Shown here one piece after another: positions 55,901-63,889 of a stretch of 64,000 bases of DNA; position 1 is the first letter of the stretch, and each line of letters begins with the position of its first letter. The translations under genes and the position numbers were made by a program. Source of the DNA: Pyxidicoccus sp. MSG2. GTDB lineage: Bacteria; Myxococcota; Myxococcia; Myxococcales; Myxococcaceae. The stretch is from NCBI RefSeq assembly GCF_026626705.1, contig NZ_JAPNKC010000001.1, forward strand, positions 744,001-808,000, read 5' to 3'. The notes beneath the pieces were generated by a model that had not been told where the DNA came from, searched no databases, and saw only the letters and a list, made by a program, of their open reading frames with translations.

Positions 55901-56457
55901 TCCCCCGCCAGCGGCCGCCCCGGCTGATGGCCGAGGGCCCGCCCCGCCTCGCCCCCGTGGACGTACAGGCCTCGCGCCCGGCGCCCCCATCGCTGAAGGC
56001 CTCCCTCCCCGCGTCCGCCTCCTCCGAGGACGAACCCGAGGAAATCTCCCCGGACGAAGCCCAGTCCATCGACGACGGCTCCGACACCTCTCCGACTCCC
56101 GCGCACTCGCGCCCACGTCTCGACGAGCCGGACGAGATCAGCAGCGACGAAGTGGAGGAAGCCGAGGTCTCCGTGGCCAACGGCGCCCGCCTGCTCGAGG
56201 ACGCGGAGCTGCACGAGGTGGAGGCCGAGCCCGCGTCGGAACCCGAGGACGAGGGCGCCGCGCCGGAGCCCGTCCCCTCGGCACTCAACCCGTGGTTCGC
56301 CCAGCTCGCTCACGGGTACTGTCCGCCGGACGGCATCCGTTTCGACCGCCACACGCCACCGACCACGTTCCCCGGTCGGGACGAGGACACCAGCCCCTCC
56401 CGCGTCCCCCCGGCCGTACGTACCTCCCCGGGCGTCGGTCGCGGCAAGAGCTCGTGA
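52927..56457 (+). CDS. GT4-type glycosyltransferase with about 780-residue disordered repeat tail
   Basis: A 1176-residue protein starting at TTG. Residues 1 to about 390 are a GT-B glycosyltransferase (RLLLCSFDVIPGPSGSS, MYLGSQVGWQGLPTLL, TLVGAQHADW, and the EX7E-like region VERNRLQGGPLAKVSEYCAAGRP). The rest is low-complexity: a Pro/Glu region with six copies of an 18-residue EEPPAPTPIVRAPSRADA-type repeat (about 539-655), a 15-residue SETGLPPVVRPGSPT-type array (about 770-985), acidic stretches, and a conserved-looking C-terminus (NPWFAQLAHGYCPPDG, about 1120). No membrane helix is visible. It could anchor or scaffold the enzyme; such tails may phase-separate. Function of the tail unknown. 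Confidence 0.82.
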   Translation: MSDLPRLLLCSFDVIPGPSGSSRRVTEYLKALPDRFSVVVLSAKTPDHSHIEKYQGARLLRVPVGSGDLASRIQAFERAVRRQLESEEYALAHFTDPFGGYALCELKADYGHRLVYEAQTFPSQELRYTHPQTEGDRRFLSKIRRQELFCLMNADLIITGSQTTRSYIQSLGASDDLIHVVRAPVDLKAYEPEAMGAPDGQPLRLMYLGSQVGWQGLPTLLRAVALAAQRADVRLTLVGAQHADWQPHLDDLVKELGLKERVEFQAPVLHDDVAKVLALADVGVLPLDDVERNRLQGGPLAKVSEYCAAGRPVIAADLPVTRELIPQSAALFFPPGDTQALANHIVDLARDVPRRMELGRRARAHAEQVLDAGLIRGRLLDLYDSLLEKRSASVAPRSEDDLPAPTTVTGTPTNRLAALLPPEPTPRKEASKPEAAQAGSSEPTGEDVPLVMGQVLDEGLDTRLIKTELESQPSEPPVVMGLPLRESSAKGKGAESASPASVIVDPALPTSSRAGTESGGPVSLRYSPPGKATSPSLVEEPPAPTPTPTPIVRGSSTADREEPPAPTPVVRAPVAQDAEEPPSPTPVVRAPSRADAEEPPAPTPIVRAPSRADAEEPPAPTPIIRAPSRVEAEEPPAPTPVVRAPVAADREEPFSPRVSGAGLREESPGAASGGRTPATSDRDEPPAPTPIVKVPAALFMRDEAFAPSSAGRDSGTANRKDEPPAPGGASRSLSGGRSTSARVETPSRRMSALSTPARGTSATESERAPSAPRSGSPTSETGLPPVVRPGSPTSEPGLPPVVRPGSSPSETGLPPVVRSGPQTSETALPPVLRSGPPTSETALPPVLRSGPQTSELVIPQVPRSGSASHDSGLPPMIRGGTPSSEAERPPPVLRPGTAPSESGLPPMIRGGAASSDVERPLPVLRPGSSDADRLAPIRGNTAGADQDRAPPIRGGLPAADQDRPPSIRGGTTPSEPERPPALPPRATAPPPVPRQRPPRLMAEGPPRLAPVDVQASRPAPPSLKASLPASASSEDEPEEISPDEAQSIDDGSDTSPTPAHSRPRLDEPDEISSDEVEEAEVSVANGARLLEDAELHEVEAEPASEPEDEGAAPEPVPSALNPWFAQLAHGYCPPDGIRFDRHTPPTTFPGRDEDTSPSRVPPAVRTSPGVGRGKSS
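54541..54890 (+). repeat. 54-bp in-frame repeat, first tail array of the glycosyltransferase
   Basis: About six copies of an 18-residue unit (E-E-P-P-A-P-T-P-I/V-V-R-A-P plus five variable residues). Two adjacent copies are almost identical at the DNA level (SRADA-EEPPAPTP twice), showing recent duplication. Confidence 0.88.
55241..55880 (+). repeat. 45-bp in-frame repeat, second tail array of the glycosyltransferase
   Basis: About ten to twelve diverging copies of a 15-residue unit (S-E-T-G-L-P-P-V-V-R-P/S-G-S/P-x-T), the last copies degenerate toward an IRGGxxxADQDR-type unit. It is distinct from the first array and from the DUF4912 repeat, although that one is also 15 residues long. Confidence 0.87.
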
Positions 56458-56557
56458 AGCAGCCAACCGAGCGCCACCCATAAACTTTCCAAGGCTTGCA
56501 CGCGCCCGATAGGATGCTGCGGTTTTCACTGCACTTTTTCCGGGTCAGAAGGGCTTC

Positions 56558-59500
56558 ATGGAGCGTCGGGTCCTCATCGTCGAAAGCCAGAACGAGTTCG
56601 CCCTCAGCATGGCCACCGTGCTCAAGAGCGCGGGGTATCAGACGGCCATGGCGGCGACTGCGTCTGACGCGCAGCGTGAGCTGGAAAAGCGTCGGCCGGA
56701 TCTGGTCGTCCTGCGCGCCGAGCTGCCGGATCAGTCCGGCTTCGTTCTCTGTGGGCAGATCAAGAAGGGCAAGTGGGGACAGAACCTCAAGGTCCTCCTG
56801 CTCTCCTCCGACACGGGAGTGGATGGCCTGACGCAGCACCGGCAGACGCCGGGCGCCGCGGACGGCTACCTCGTCATCCCCTTCGAGATGGGAGAGCTCG
56901 CGTCCATGAGCTACGGCATCATCCCGCCGGGCACGGACGAATCGGACGCCTCGCTCGACGCGGCGCTCAACGGCACGCCCCGTGAGGCGCCGCCGCCCAT
57001 GCCGCCCCCCATGCGCACCAGCGCCGGTGGCCCGCCCAAGCTGCCCAAGCGCGAGCGCCGCAGCGCGATGACGGACGAGGACCGCGCCTTCCTCGACCGT
57101 GCCTTCCAGTCCATCGCCGACCGCAAGGCGGAGCTGCTCGCCGAGTCCCGCCAGCTCAAGCGCCCGCCCCCGCGGCGCGAGCTGATGGGCACGCCGGAAG
57201 GCAAGATTCAAATCCTCCGCGACGAGCTGAAGACGCGCGAGGCCCAGCTCGCCCGCCTCTCCGAAATCTGGAGCGTGCGCGAGCGCGAGCTCCTCTCCGG
57301 CGAGGACCGGCTCCACGAGAAGGACGTGGAGCTGCAAGGGCTGAAGATGCAGGTGGACGACCTGCTCCGCCGCTTCAACGAGGCCCAGCAGGGCATGCTC
57401 CAGAAGGAGCGCGAGCACGGCGCCGCCGTGGACGACCTGCTCCTCCAGAAGTTCTCCTCGGAGAAGGACCTCATCGAGGTCGTGGCCTCCAAGGAGAAGG
57501 ACATCAACGTCCTTCGCAAGGAGGTCCACAACCGCGAGGACGAGCTGGAGCGCCGCGTCTCCGAGCTGGAGAACCTCCGCGGCGAGTACGACAAGCTGGA
57601 GAAGCACCTCGGCGTCGTCACGCTGGAGTTCGAGGTCAAGGAGCAGAAGCTCCAGGACTCCCTCCGCGCCCACGAGGCGGAAGTCGCCCGCCTGGGCAAG
57701 CGCGGTGACGACTTCGAGGCCGAGCTGGCCCGCACCGTCAGCGAGCGCGACGCGCGCTACGCAGAGCTGAGCGGAGAGATTCAGGCGCTCCAGGACCGGC
57801 TCCAGGAGACGGAGCAGGAGCGCGACAGCACCGTCCGCGCCCTGGAGGCGCGCGCCACCGCCGCCGAGGAGCACGGCACCCAGGCGGACGCCGAAATCGT
57901 CCGGCTCAACGCCGAGCGCGAGGCCCTGGAGGCCCGCCTCACGCAGCAGGTGGCCGACCTGGAAGGCGACCTCGCGCGCACCACCAGCGAGCGTGACCAG
58001 CTCCGGCTGGACAAGGACGCCCAGGAGACCGAGCTCACCCAGCGCGTCGAGGACCGCGACGCGAAGATTGGCACCCTCGAGCGCGAGCTGTCGGAGACCA
58101 TCGCCCGCAACGAGCAGAGCGAGGCGGAGCTCAACGCCAACATCCAGCAGCACCTGGAGCGCATCGGCGAGCTGGAGGGCGAGGTCGAGTCCGTCAAGAC
58201 GCACCTGGCGGACCGCGAGGCGGAGCTCTCCGCCGAGCTGCAGGCCCTGCAGCAGGCCAGGGACGAGCTGGAGACGGACCTCACCGACCGCCTCCAGGCG
58301 CTCAACCAGGCCAAGGACGCCCTGGAGCAGGACCTCTCCCAGCAGTTGGAGGAGCTGCGCTCCGCCAAGGCCGAGCTGGAGGCGGACCTCACCGGCCAGA
58401 TCCAGGCGCTCACCCAGCAGCTCGAGCAGTCGCAGAACACGGGCGAGCAGCTCACCGCGCGCGTGGCATCGCTGGAGGACACCGTCGCCCAGCGCGAGGC
58501 CACCATCGAGGGCCTGCAAGGCGACGTGGCGACGCGCGACGAGCGCATCGCCGAGCTGAGCGGCAACCTGGAGGCCACGAGCCAGACGCTCGCGCAGACG
58601 CAGGACACGCTGTCGCGCACGGAGGCCACCCTCTCCGAGACGCAGGGCACGCTGGCCCGCACCGAGGAGACGCTCTCCGAGACGCGCGGCGAGCTGGAGG
58701 CCACCTCCCAGACGCTGGCGGACACGCAGGCACGCCTCTCCCAGACGGAAGAGGCCCTGTCCAACACCCGCGGCGAGCTGGAGGCCACCAGCCAGACGCT
58801 CGCGCAGACGCAGGACACCCTCTCCTCCACGGAAGCGACGCTCGCGGACACGCAGGCGCGGCTGGCCCAGACGGAGGGCTCGCTGGCGGAGACGCGCGGC
58901 GAGCTGGAGGCCACCAGCCAGACGCTGACGCAGACGCAGTCCGCGCTGGAGGACACGCGCGAGCAGCTCGCCACCACCACCGGCCAGCGCGACGCGCTCC
59001 AGGCCGAGCTGGAGGAGACGCGCGGCGCGCTCCAGGAGACGAACGACACCCTGGCCCGCACCACCCGCGAGCGCGACCAGCGCACCGCGGAGCTGCAGGC
59101 CCTGGGCGTGGCGAAGGACGCGCTGGAGGACCAGCTCACCGGCCAGATTGGCCAGCTGCGCGGCGAGCTGTCCGAGACGCAGGGCCACTACGAGGCCGAG
59201 CGCGCCGCCCACGAGAAGCTGGCCGCCGAGACGAGCGCGCACATCCAGGACCTCACGGGCGAGCGCGACGGGCTTCGCCAGGAGCTGGAGGCCACCAGCC
59301 AGACGCTGGAGCAGACGCAGGGCCAGCTCGCCTCCACCCGCGATGCGCTGGGCAAGGAGCAGCAGGCCCACACCGCCACGCGGCAGGCCGCGGCCAGCGC
59401 CCAGTCCGCGCTGGAGTCGCAGCTCAACGAGGCGCGCAACCAGGGCGAGGACCTGGGCGAGCAGCTCACGCTCACCAAGCATGAGCTGGGCGCCGCCGTC

Positions 59501-60799
59501 GCCGAGGTGACGCGGCTGTCCTCGCAGCTGGCACAGGTGGAGGATGCGCGCGGCACCCTCGAGGAGCGGCTGCACGCGCTCACCGAGGAGTCGCAGCGCA
59601 AGGAGGAGCTGCTCCAGAACGACCTGGCCAGCAAGGGCAAGGAGCTGTCCGACACGCTCCGCAAGCTCACCCAGGTGACGCAGGAGAAGATGCGTCAGGC
59701 CGAGGTGCTCAACCGCGAGGTGGCCACCCGGACCGAGCAGCTCAAGGCGATGGAGGCAAAGCTCCAGACGCAGGCCGCCGAGTCGAAGCGTCAGGCCGAC
59801 GCGCTCGGCCAGCAGATGGCCGGCCTCAACAACCAGCTGGAGCTGGGCAAGAAGGCCCTCGCCGACCGCGAGGAGCAGCTGCGCGCCGCGGGCACCGCCC
59901 ACCAGAAGCTGACCGCCGAGCGCAACGAGCTGACCACCCGCCTCCAGCAGTCCGAGGCGAAGCTCCAGCAGCAGGCCCAGCAGGCGGCCCAGGAGCGCAC
60001 AGAGGCGAAGAAGTCGGCGGACGACCTGGCCGCGAAGCTGGCCAAGGCCGAGCAGCGCGTCGCCCAGCTCACCCAGGAGGCCCAGGCCCGCACCGCCGAT
60101 GCGGAGGCGAAGGCCAAGGACCTGCAGGGGCAGCTCGCCACGCGCACGAAGAAGATCCAGGACCTGGAGCTGGCGGTGGAGAACGCGCAGGGCGCCAAGG
60201 CCCGCGTGGAGAAGGAGCTCAACGCCCGCGTGGCCACCGCCGAGGGCAAGGCCAACGAGGCCGCGGCCCGGCTCGCCACCGCGCAGAAGGAGCGCAAGGA
60301 CCTGGAGACGCGGCAGCTCAAGGAGCTGGAGGACCTCTCCGCGAAGCAGAAGGCGGAGCTGGAGCGCCGCGAGGCCATCAAGACCCAGGAAGTGGCCCGC
60401 CTGCAGCAGTCCGTGCAGGAGAAGAGCAAGGCCCTCAAGGTCGCCGAGCTGGAGCTGGCCCGCTTCAAGAGCAAGGCTCCCGCCGCCGCCGCCACCCCGG
60501 CCCCCGCGAAGCCCGCCGCGGCGAAGGCGGCCACCGCCCCCGCCCCCGTGGAGGAGGAGGACCTGGCCGTGAGGACGCAGCTCAACCAGGTCATCCCGGC
60601 CGCCGCGCCCGCCGCGGCGAAGCCCGCCGCCGCGAAGGCCCCGGCGAAGCCCGCCGCGAAGAAGGCCGCGGCCCCCGCCCCGGCCCCTGTCGTCGAGGAG
60701 TCCGAGCCCACCGACCGCACCGTGATGATCCAGATTCCCGCCGGCGTCGCGAAGGAAGACGACGACTGGACGGCCCTGGTCGACGAGCTCGACAAGTAG
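56558..60799 (+). CDS. aglZ: AglZ-like gliding-motility protein (pseudo-receiver plus long coiled coil)
   Basis: A 1413-residue protein with an N-terminal receiver-like domain (residues 1 to about 120) that lacks the key phosphorylation residues: Asp is replaced by R53 (VVLRAELPD), an acid-pocket Asp by E9/S10, and the switch Lys by I107 (GYLVIPFE). The rest, about 190-1290, is an uninterrupted coiled coil with clear heptads, and a Pro/Ala-rich tail and acidic end (DDDWTALVDELDK). This matches M. xanthus AglZ (about 1,395 residues), which interacts with MglA and FrzCD in A-motility; I infer the identity from architecture. The heptad repeats at 58562-58975 are unusually regular. AAGGG precedes the ATG. 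Confidence 0.85.
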   Translation: MERRVLIVESQNEFALSMATVLKSAGYQTAMAATASDAQRELEKRRPDLVVLRAELPDQSGFVLCGQIKKGKWGQNLKVLLLSSDTGVDGLTQHRQTPGAADGYLVIPFEMGELASMSYGIIPPGTDESDASLDAALNGTPREAPPPMPPPMRTSAGGPPKLPKRERRSAMTDEDRAFLDRAFQSIADRKAELLAESRQLKRPPPRRELMGTPEGKIQILRDELKTREAQLARLSEIWSVRERELLSGEDRLHEKDVELQGLKMQVDDLLRRFNEAQQGMLQKEREHGAAVDDLLLQKFSSEKDLIEVVASKEKDINVLRKEVHNREDELERRVSELENLRGEYDKLEKHLGVVTLEFEVKEQKLQDSLRAHEAEVARLGKRGDDFEAELARTVSERDARYAELSGEIQALQDRLQETEQERDSTVRALEARATAAEEHGTQADAEIVRLNAEREALEARLTQQVADLEGDLARTTSERDQLRLDKDAQETELTQRVEDRDAKIGTLERELSETIARNEQSEAELNANIQQHLERIGELEGEVESVKTHLADREAELSAELQALQQARDELETDLTDRLQALNQAKDALEQDLSQQLEELRSAKAELEADLTGQIQALTQQLEQSQNTGEQLTARVASLEDTVAQREATIEGLQGDVATRDERIAELSGNLEATSQTLAQTQDTLSRTEATLSETQGTLARTEETLSETRGELEATSQTLADTQARLSQTEEALSNTRGELEATSQTLAQTQDTLSSTEATLADTQARLAQTEGSLAETRGELEATSQTLTQTQSALEDTREQLATTTGQRDALQAELEETRGALQETNDTLARTTRERDQRTAELQALGVAKDALEDQLTGQIGQLRGELSETQGHYEAERAAHEKLAAETSAHIQDLTGERDGLRQELEATSQTLEQTQGQLASTRDALGKEQQAHTATRQAAASAQSALESQLNEARNQGEDLGEQLTLTKHELGAAVAEVTRLSSQLAQVEDARGTLEERLHALTEESQRKEELLQNDLASKGKELSDTLRKLTQVTQEKMRQAEVLNREVATRTEQLKAMEAKLQTQAAESKRQADALGQQMAGLNNQLELGKKALADREEQLRAAGTAHQKLTAERNELTTRLQQSEAKLQQQAQQAAQERTEAKKSADDLAAKLAKAEQRVAQLTQEAQARTADAEAKAKDLQGQLATRTKKIQDLELAVENAQGAKARVEKELNARVATAEGKANEAAARLATAQKERKDLETRQLKELEDLSAKQKAELERREAIKTQEVARLQQSVQEKSKALKVAELELARFKSKAPAAAATPAPAKPAAAKAATAPAPVEEEDLAVRTQLNQVIPAAAPAAAKPAAAKAPAKPAAKKAAAPAPAPVVEESEPTDRTVMIQIPAGVAKEDDDWTALVDELDK
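58562..58975 (+). repeat. Near-perfect heptad repeat block within aglZ
   Basis: Roughly twenty consecutive heptads of the type GELEATS-QTLAQTQ-DTLSSTE, grouped in recurring four- or six-heptad blocks that begin GELEATS (or GNLEATS). The DNA is nearly repetitive, so rod length could change by slippage; it lies in the middle of the coiled coil. Confidence 0.82.
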
Positions 60800-60804
60800 T
60801 CCCC

Positions 60805-60830
60805 GGGCGCCGGAGCTCCCTCCGGCGCCC
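60805..60830 (+). terminator. Perfect hairpin after aglZ
   Basis: GGGCGCCGGA (60805-60814) pairs with TCCGGCGCCC (60821-60830), loop 6, five bases after the aglZ stop. The run CTTGCGGCTTT follows; weakly T-rich, so a terminator is plausible. Confidence 0.6.
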
Positions 60831-60971
60831 CTTGCGGCTTTCCGGCACCACCCGCCGGATGCCCGGCACCCTCCCCCGAAAACGACTCACCCCGGAGCGC
60901 CTCGTCATGGGCGGTCCGGGGTGGCGGTTTCATCAGGTGCCCCGGAATCCCGGGGGCTTTGGGGTCAACCA

Positions 60972-61004
60972 TGACATCCGTGCCCTACCCGGGCGTGGAT
61001 GTCA
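60972..61004 (-). terminator. Hairpin at the stop of the small membrane protein
   Basis: TGACATCC (60972-60979) pairs with GGATGTCA (60997-61004), with an inner GCCC/GGGC pair. The right arm covers the stop codon of the 73-residue gene. No T-tract, so the role is uncertain; it may be a terminator or an RNA-processing hairpin. Confidence 0.4.
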
Positions 61005-61223
61005 CAGGGCGGCGCGCGCCTCGCGGATCAGCTCCTTGAAGTGGAGCGAGGCGACCACATCGCGGAGGGAGGCCTCGCGACCGCGGCTGTGCGCCTCCAC
61101 CTGCGCGTTGTGCCACCGGGCGCGGAGCGTCCGCACCGCGATGTAGGCCAGCAGGAGCGGGAAGCCCCCGGGCAACAGCACCACCGCCACCGCCATCGCC
61201 ATCCTCAACCACGCCCAAAACAT
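61002..61223 (-). CDS. Small membrane protein (73 aa)
   Basis: A 73-residue protein with one to two hydrophobic stretches (MAMAVAVVLLPGGFPLLLAYIAV, residues about 8-30) and an amphipathic charged C-terminus (TLRARWHNAQVEAHSRG, LHFKELIREARAAL). GAGAGG lies nine bases before the ATG. Single-pass topology with the basic tail inside is likely. It lies between aglZ and the MoxR gene on the opposite strand. No family recognised; the presence of a good ribosome-binding site and a coherent membrane profile supports coding. Confidence 0.6.
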   Translation of the reverse strand: MFWAWLRMAMAVAVVLLPGGFPLLLAYIAVRTLRARWHNAQVEAHSRGREASLRDVVASLHFKELIREARAAL

Positions 61224-61412
61224 GACCGCGACCTCTCTGCTTCGTGAATTGCGCGGTGTAGATGCACGACGTGTGCCCACGGTGCGCAGAAAATTTCCAC
61301 ACGTGGTTACGCCGGGTTGCAGAGCAGGGAGGCAGAAGGGCCACGGCGGGGGCGCCGGAACCCTGGCATTTTTGCCGCAGTGGGGTGGAGGGCGTCGGTT
61401 AAGTTTCCAGGC

Positions 61413-62351
61413 GTGAGCACCCCTTCGACGGTAGATGGCCGCGGCTTCAGCAGCGTGGCGGACGCGGAAGAGCGCCTGGAGCAGGTGGGCTACCTCTCCT
61501 CCCCCGAAATCGCCACCGCGGCCTTCCTCGCGGACCGGATGGACAAGCCCATCCTCGTCGAGGGCCCCGCCGGCGTGGGCAAGACGGAATTGGCCAAGGC
61601 GCTCGCCCAGGCCCTGGGCCGCGAGTTCATCCGCCTCCAGTGCTACGAGGGCCTGGACGAGGCCAAGGCGCTGTACGAGTGGGAGTACGCCAAGCAGCTG
61701 CTCTACACCCAGCTGCTCAAGGACAAGATTGGCGAGATGGTGGAGGGCGCCCGCACGCTGACCGAGGCCGCGGACAAGCTGGCCTCCAGCGACGCGGTGT
61801 TCTTCTCCGAGCGCTTCCTGCTGCCGCGCCCCATCCTCAAGGCCCAGCTCTCCGAGCACCCCGCCCTGCTGCTGGTGGACGAAATCGACAAGGCGGACCC
61901 GGAGTTCGAGGCCTTCCTCCTCGAAGTCCTGTCGGACAACGCCGTCACCATCCCCGAGCTGGGCACCTTCCGCGCGAAGCACATCCCCCGCGTCATCCTC
62001 ACGTCCAACAACGCCCGCGAGCTGTCGGACGCGCTCAAGCGCCGCTGCCTGCACCTGCACATCGACTTCCCGGACCGCGAGCGCGAGCTGCGCATCGTCA
62101 GGTCGCGCCTGCCCGGCGTCCCGCAGGTGCTGGCAGAACAGGTGGTGGAAGCCGTCGCCGCCATCCGCACGCTGGACTTGAAGAAGGCGCCCTCCATCAG
62201 CGAGACGCTGGACTGGGCGCAGAGCCTGGCCCTGCTCAACGCGGAGCAGCTCACCTCGGACCTGGTGGCCTCCACGCTCAACCTCGTCCTCAAGTACGAG
62301 GGCGACATCGAGAAGGCCAAAGCCAACCTCCCGCAGATTGCCCAGGCCTGA
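61413..62351 (+). CDS. MoxR-family AAA+ ATPase
   Basis: A 312-residue AAA+ ATPase starting at GTG. Walker A GPAGVGKT is residues 51-58, Walker B LLLVDEIDKAD at about 152-162 (D156/E157), sensor 1 in VILTSNNARELS, and the arginine-finger/sensor 2 region RRCLHLHIDFPDRE, all typical of MoxR/RavA-type ATPases, which remodel protein partners. MoxR genes usually neighbour a VWA-domain gene; here the next gene, 21 bp downstream, is a patatin-like lipase, and no VWA is visible. The start lacks a clear ribosome-binding site; the chosen GTG precedes the first conserved residues. Confidence 0.87.
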   Translation: MSTPSTVDGRGFSSVADAEERLEQVGYLSSPEIATAAFLADRMDKPILVEGPAGVGKTELAKALAQALGREFIRLQCYEGLDEAKALYEWEYAKQLLYTQLLKDKIGEMVEGARTLTEAADKLASSDAVFFSERFLLPRPILKAQLSEHPALLLVDEIDKADPEFEAFLLEVLSDNAVTIPELGTFRAKHIPRVILTSNNARELSDALKRRCLHLHIDFPDRERELRIVRSRLPGVPQVLAEQVVEAVAAIRTLDLKKAPSISETLDWAQSLALLNAEQLTSDLVASTLNLVLKYEGDIEKAKANLPQIAQA

Positions 62352-62372
62352 GGCACCCGGGACGCCCCGCCC

Positions 62373-63788
62373 GTGCTGCTGAAGGAACGCTTCCAGATCA
62401 ATCGGCCGCTCGAGGAGCTGGAGCTCAACCTCGTGCGCGCCACCATGGCCTCCCCGCACCTGCTGGACGCGCGTGAGGAGGCCATCCTGCGCACCGCGCT
62501 GTCGCTGGCACGCCTCTACAAGGTGCAGCACGGCGGGCTGGACGTCGGCGTGGGCGCGCTGCTCACCCCTTTTCGCGAAGAGGTGGAGCGGCGCCTGACG
62601 CCCGTGCTCGGTGGCCCGCGCCCGCCCACGCGCGACAGGCTGGTGCCCCACGTGCGTGACTTGCGCGAGCACGCCGCGCGGGCCCGGGACGCGGTGGCGC
62701 AGCGGCTGCGCGAGCGGGTGCCGGTGGAGGCGCTGGACCGGGAAATCCGCCACAAGGAACTGGTGCTGGTGGCGGGCGGCGGCGGAGGCACCGCGTTCGT
62801 CTACCTGGGCGTCATGAGCCTTCTGGACGAGCACGGCCTGGAGCCGAAGCTGATTGCCGGTGCGTCCATGGGGGCCATCCTCGCCATCATGCGCGCGCGC
62901 ATGGCGCGCTTCGACCCCACGGAGATGATCAACATCGTCCGGGGACTGTCGTTCCGGAAGCTCTTCCGCTTCATCTCCACGGAGAGCCGCTACGGGCTGC
63001 CCGCCGCGCTGCGGTTGTTCCTGCGCGCGGGGCTGGGGCGCTTCTTCGGCGCGGGCCCCGAGGGCAGTGGCCTGCGGCTCAAGGACCTTCCCATCCCCAC
63101 GCTCATCTCCGTGGGTGGCATCCGCCGCGGCATGCTGCCCCGCCCGCTGGAGTACTACGAGCGCCTGCTGGGCACGAGCCCGCTGGGCCTGCTCAACCCC
63201 GCGGGCGTGGCCCGGCGCATCCAGGCGGCCATGGGCGCCATGGCGGAGCTGTTCACCCGCCCGGAAATCACCGTCCGCCTCCACCTGGGCGCGGACGACG
63301 CCACCGCCGACTTCGACGCGCTGGACGCCGCGGGCTTCTCCTCCGCCCTGCCCGGCGTCATCCACTACGACGTGCTGCGCGAGGACCCGCGCATGCACGG
63401 CCTGCTGGACGGGCTGCTGGCGCAACACGGCGTGGCGCGCCTCATCGACGGAGGGCTGGTGGACAACCTGCCCGCGAAGGCCGCGTGGAAGGCCGTGGCG
63501 CGCGGGCGCATCGGCACTCGCAACACGCTCATCCTCGGGCTGGACGGCTTCGCGCCCCGGCTGGCCACGCCCTTCTGGCTGCCCCTGCAGCGGCTGGCCG
63601 CGATGACCGTGACCCCCAACCTGCCCTACGCACACCACATCAAGCGGTTCTCCCGCACGCTGTCGCCGCTGGAAGTCGTGCCCAACGTGGAGCTGGCCTC
63701 GAAGGCCCTGCACCTGGGCCGCAAGGCGCTGGCCGAGGACATGCCCTTCCTGCGCCGCATGCTCACCCCGCTGCCCCCCGTGTTGTGA
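62373..63788 (+). CDS. Patatin-like phospholipase with N-terminal extension
   Basis: A 471-residue protein starting at GTG. Residues 1 to about 125 form an unrecognised helical domain (RPLEELELNLVRATMASP, ILRTALSLARLY). The patatin domain follows: oxyanion hole GGGGGT (about 135-139), nucleophile S165 in GASMGAI, and D359 in DGGLVDN, the catalytic dyad of cytosolic acylhydrolases. No signal peptide or membrane anchor is visible. It probably hydrolyses lipid acyl chains at the inner membrane. It lies 21 bp downstream of the MoxR ATPase and is followed by ilvE, so the ATPase is the likely functional partner. Confidence 0.87.
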   Translation: MLLKERFQINRPLEELELNLVRATMASPHLLDAREEAILRTALSLARLYKVQHGGLDVGVGALLTPFREEVERRLTPVLGGPRPPTRDRLVPHVRDLREHAARARDAVAQRLRERVPVEALDREIRHKELVLVAGGGGGTAFVYLGVMSLLDEHGLEPKLIAGASMGAILAIMRARMARFDPTEMINIVRGLSFRKLFRFISTESRYGLPAALRLFLRAGLGRFFGAGPEGSGLRLKDLPIPTLISVGGIRRGMLPRPLEYYERLLGTSPLGLLNPAGVARRIQAAMGAMAELFTRPEITVRLHLGADDATADFDALDAAGFSSALPGVIHYDVLREDPRMHGLLDGLLAQHGVARLIDGGLVDNLPAKAAWKAVARGRIGTRNTLILGLDGFAPRLATPFWLPLQRLAAMTVTPNLPYAHHIKRFSRTLSPLEVVPNVELASKALHLGRKALAEDMPFLRRMLTPLPPVL

Positions 63789-63889
63789 CGCAGCGCGAAT
63801 CCGTTTTCGTGCTTTGACCTCATAGGGCCGGGCTGGCATGAAGGTCCGGGCAGTCCCATCTTGAAGTCCCCCGCGGAAGGAACCTTCGA

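Noticed and set aside
56285-59902. A 1,205-codon minus-strand open frame over aglZ.
   Set aside because: Leu/Gly/Ala-rich shadow of the Glu/Gln/Leu heptads of the plus-strand coiled coil; no domain or ribosome-binding site.
61002-63839. A 945-codon minus-strand open frame over the MoxR and patatin genes.
   Set aside because: It is the reverse-frame shadow of two genes with clear domains; only the last 73 codons have their own ATG, ribosome-binding site and membrane profile, so only these were kept.
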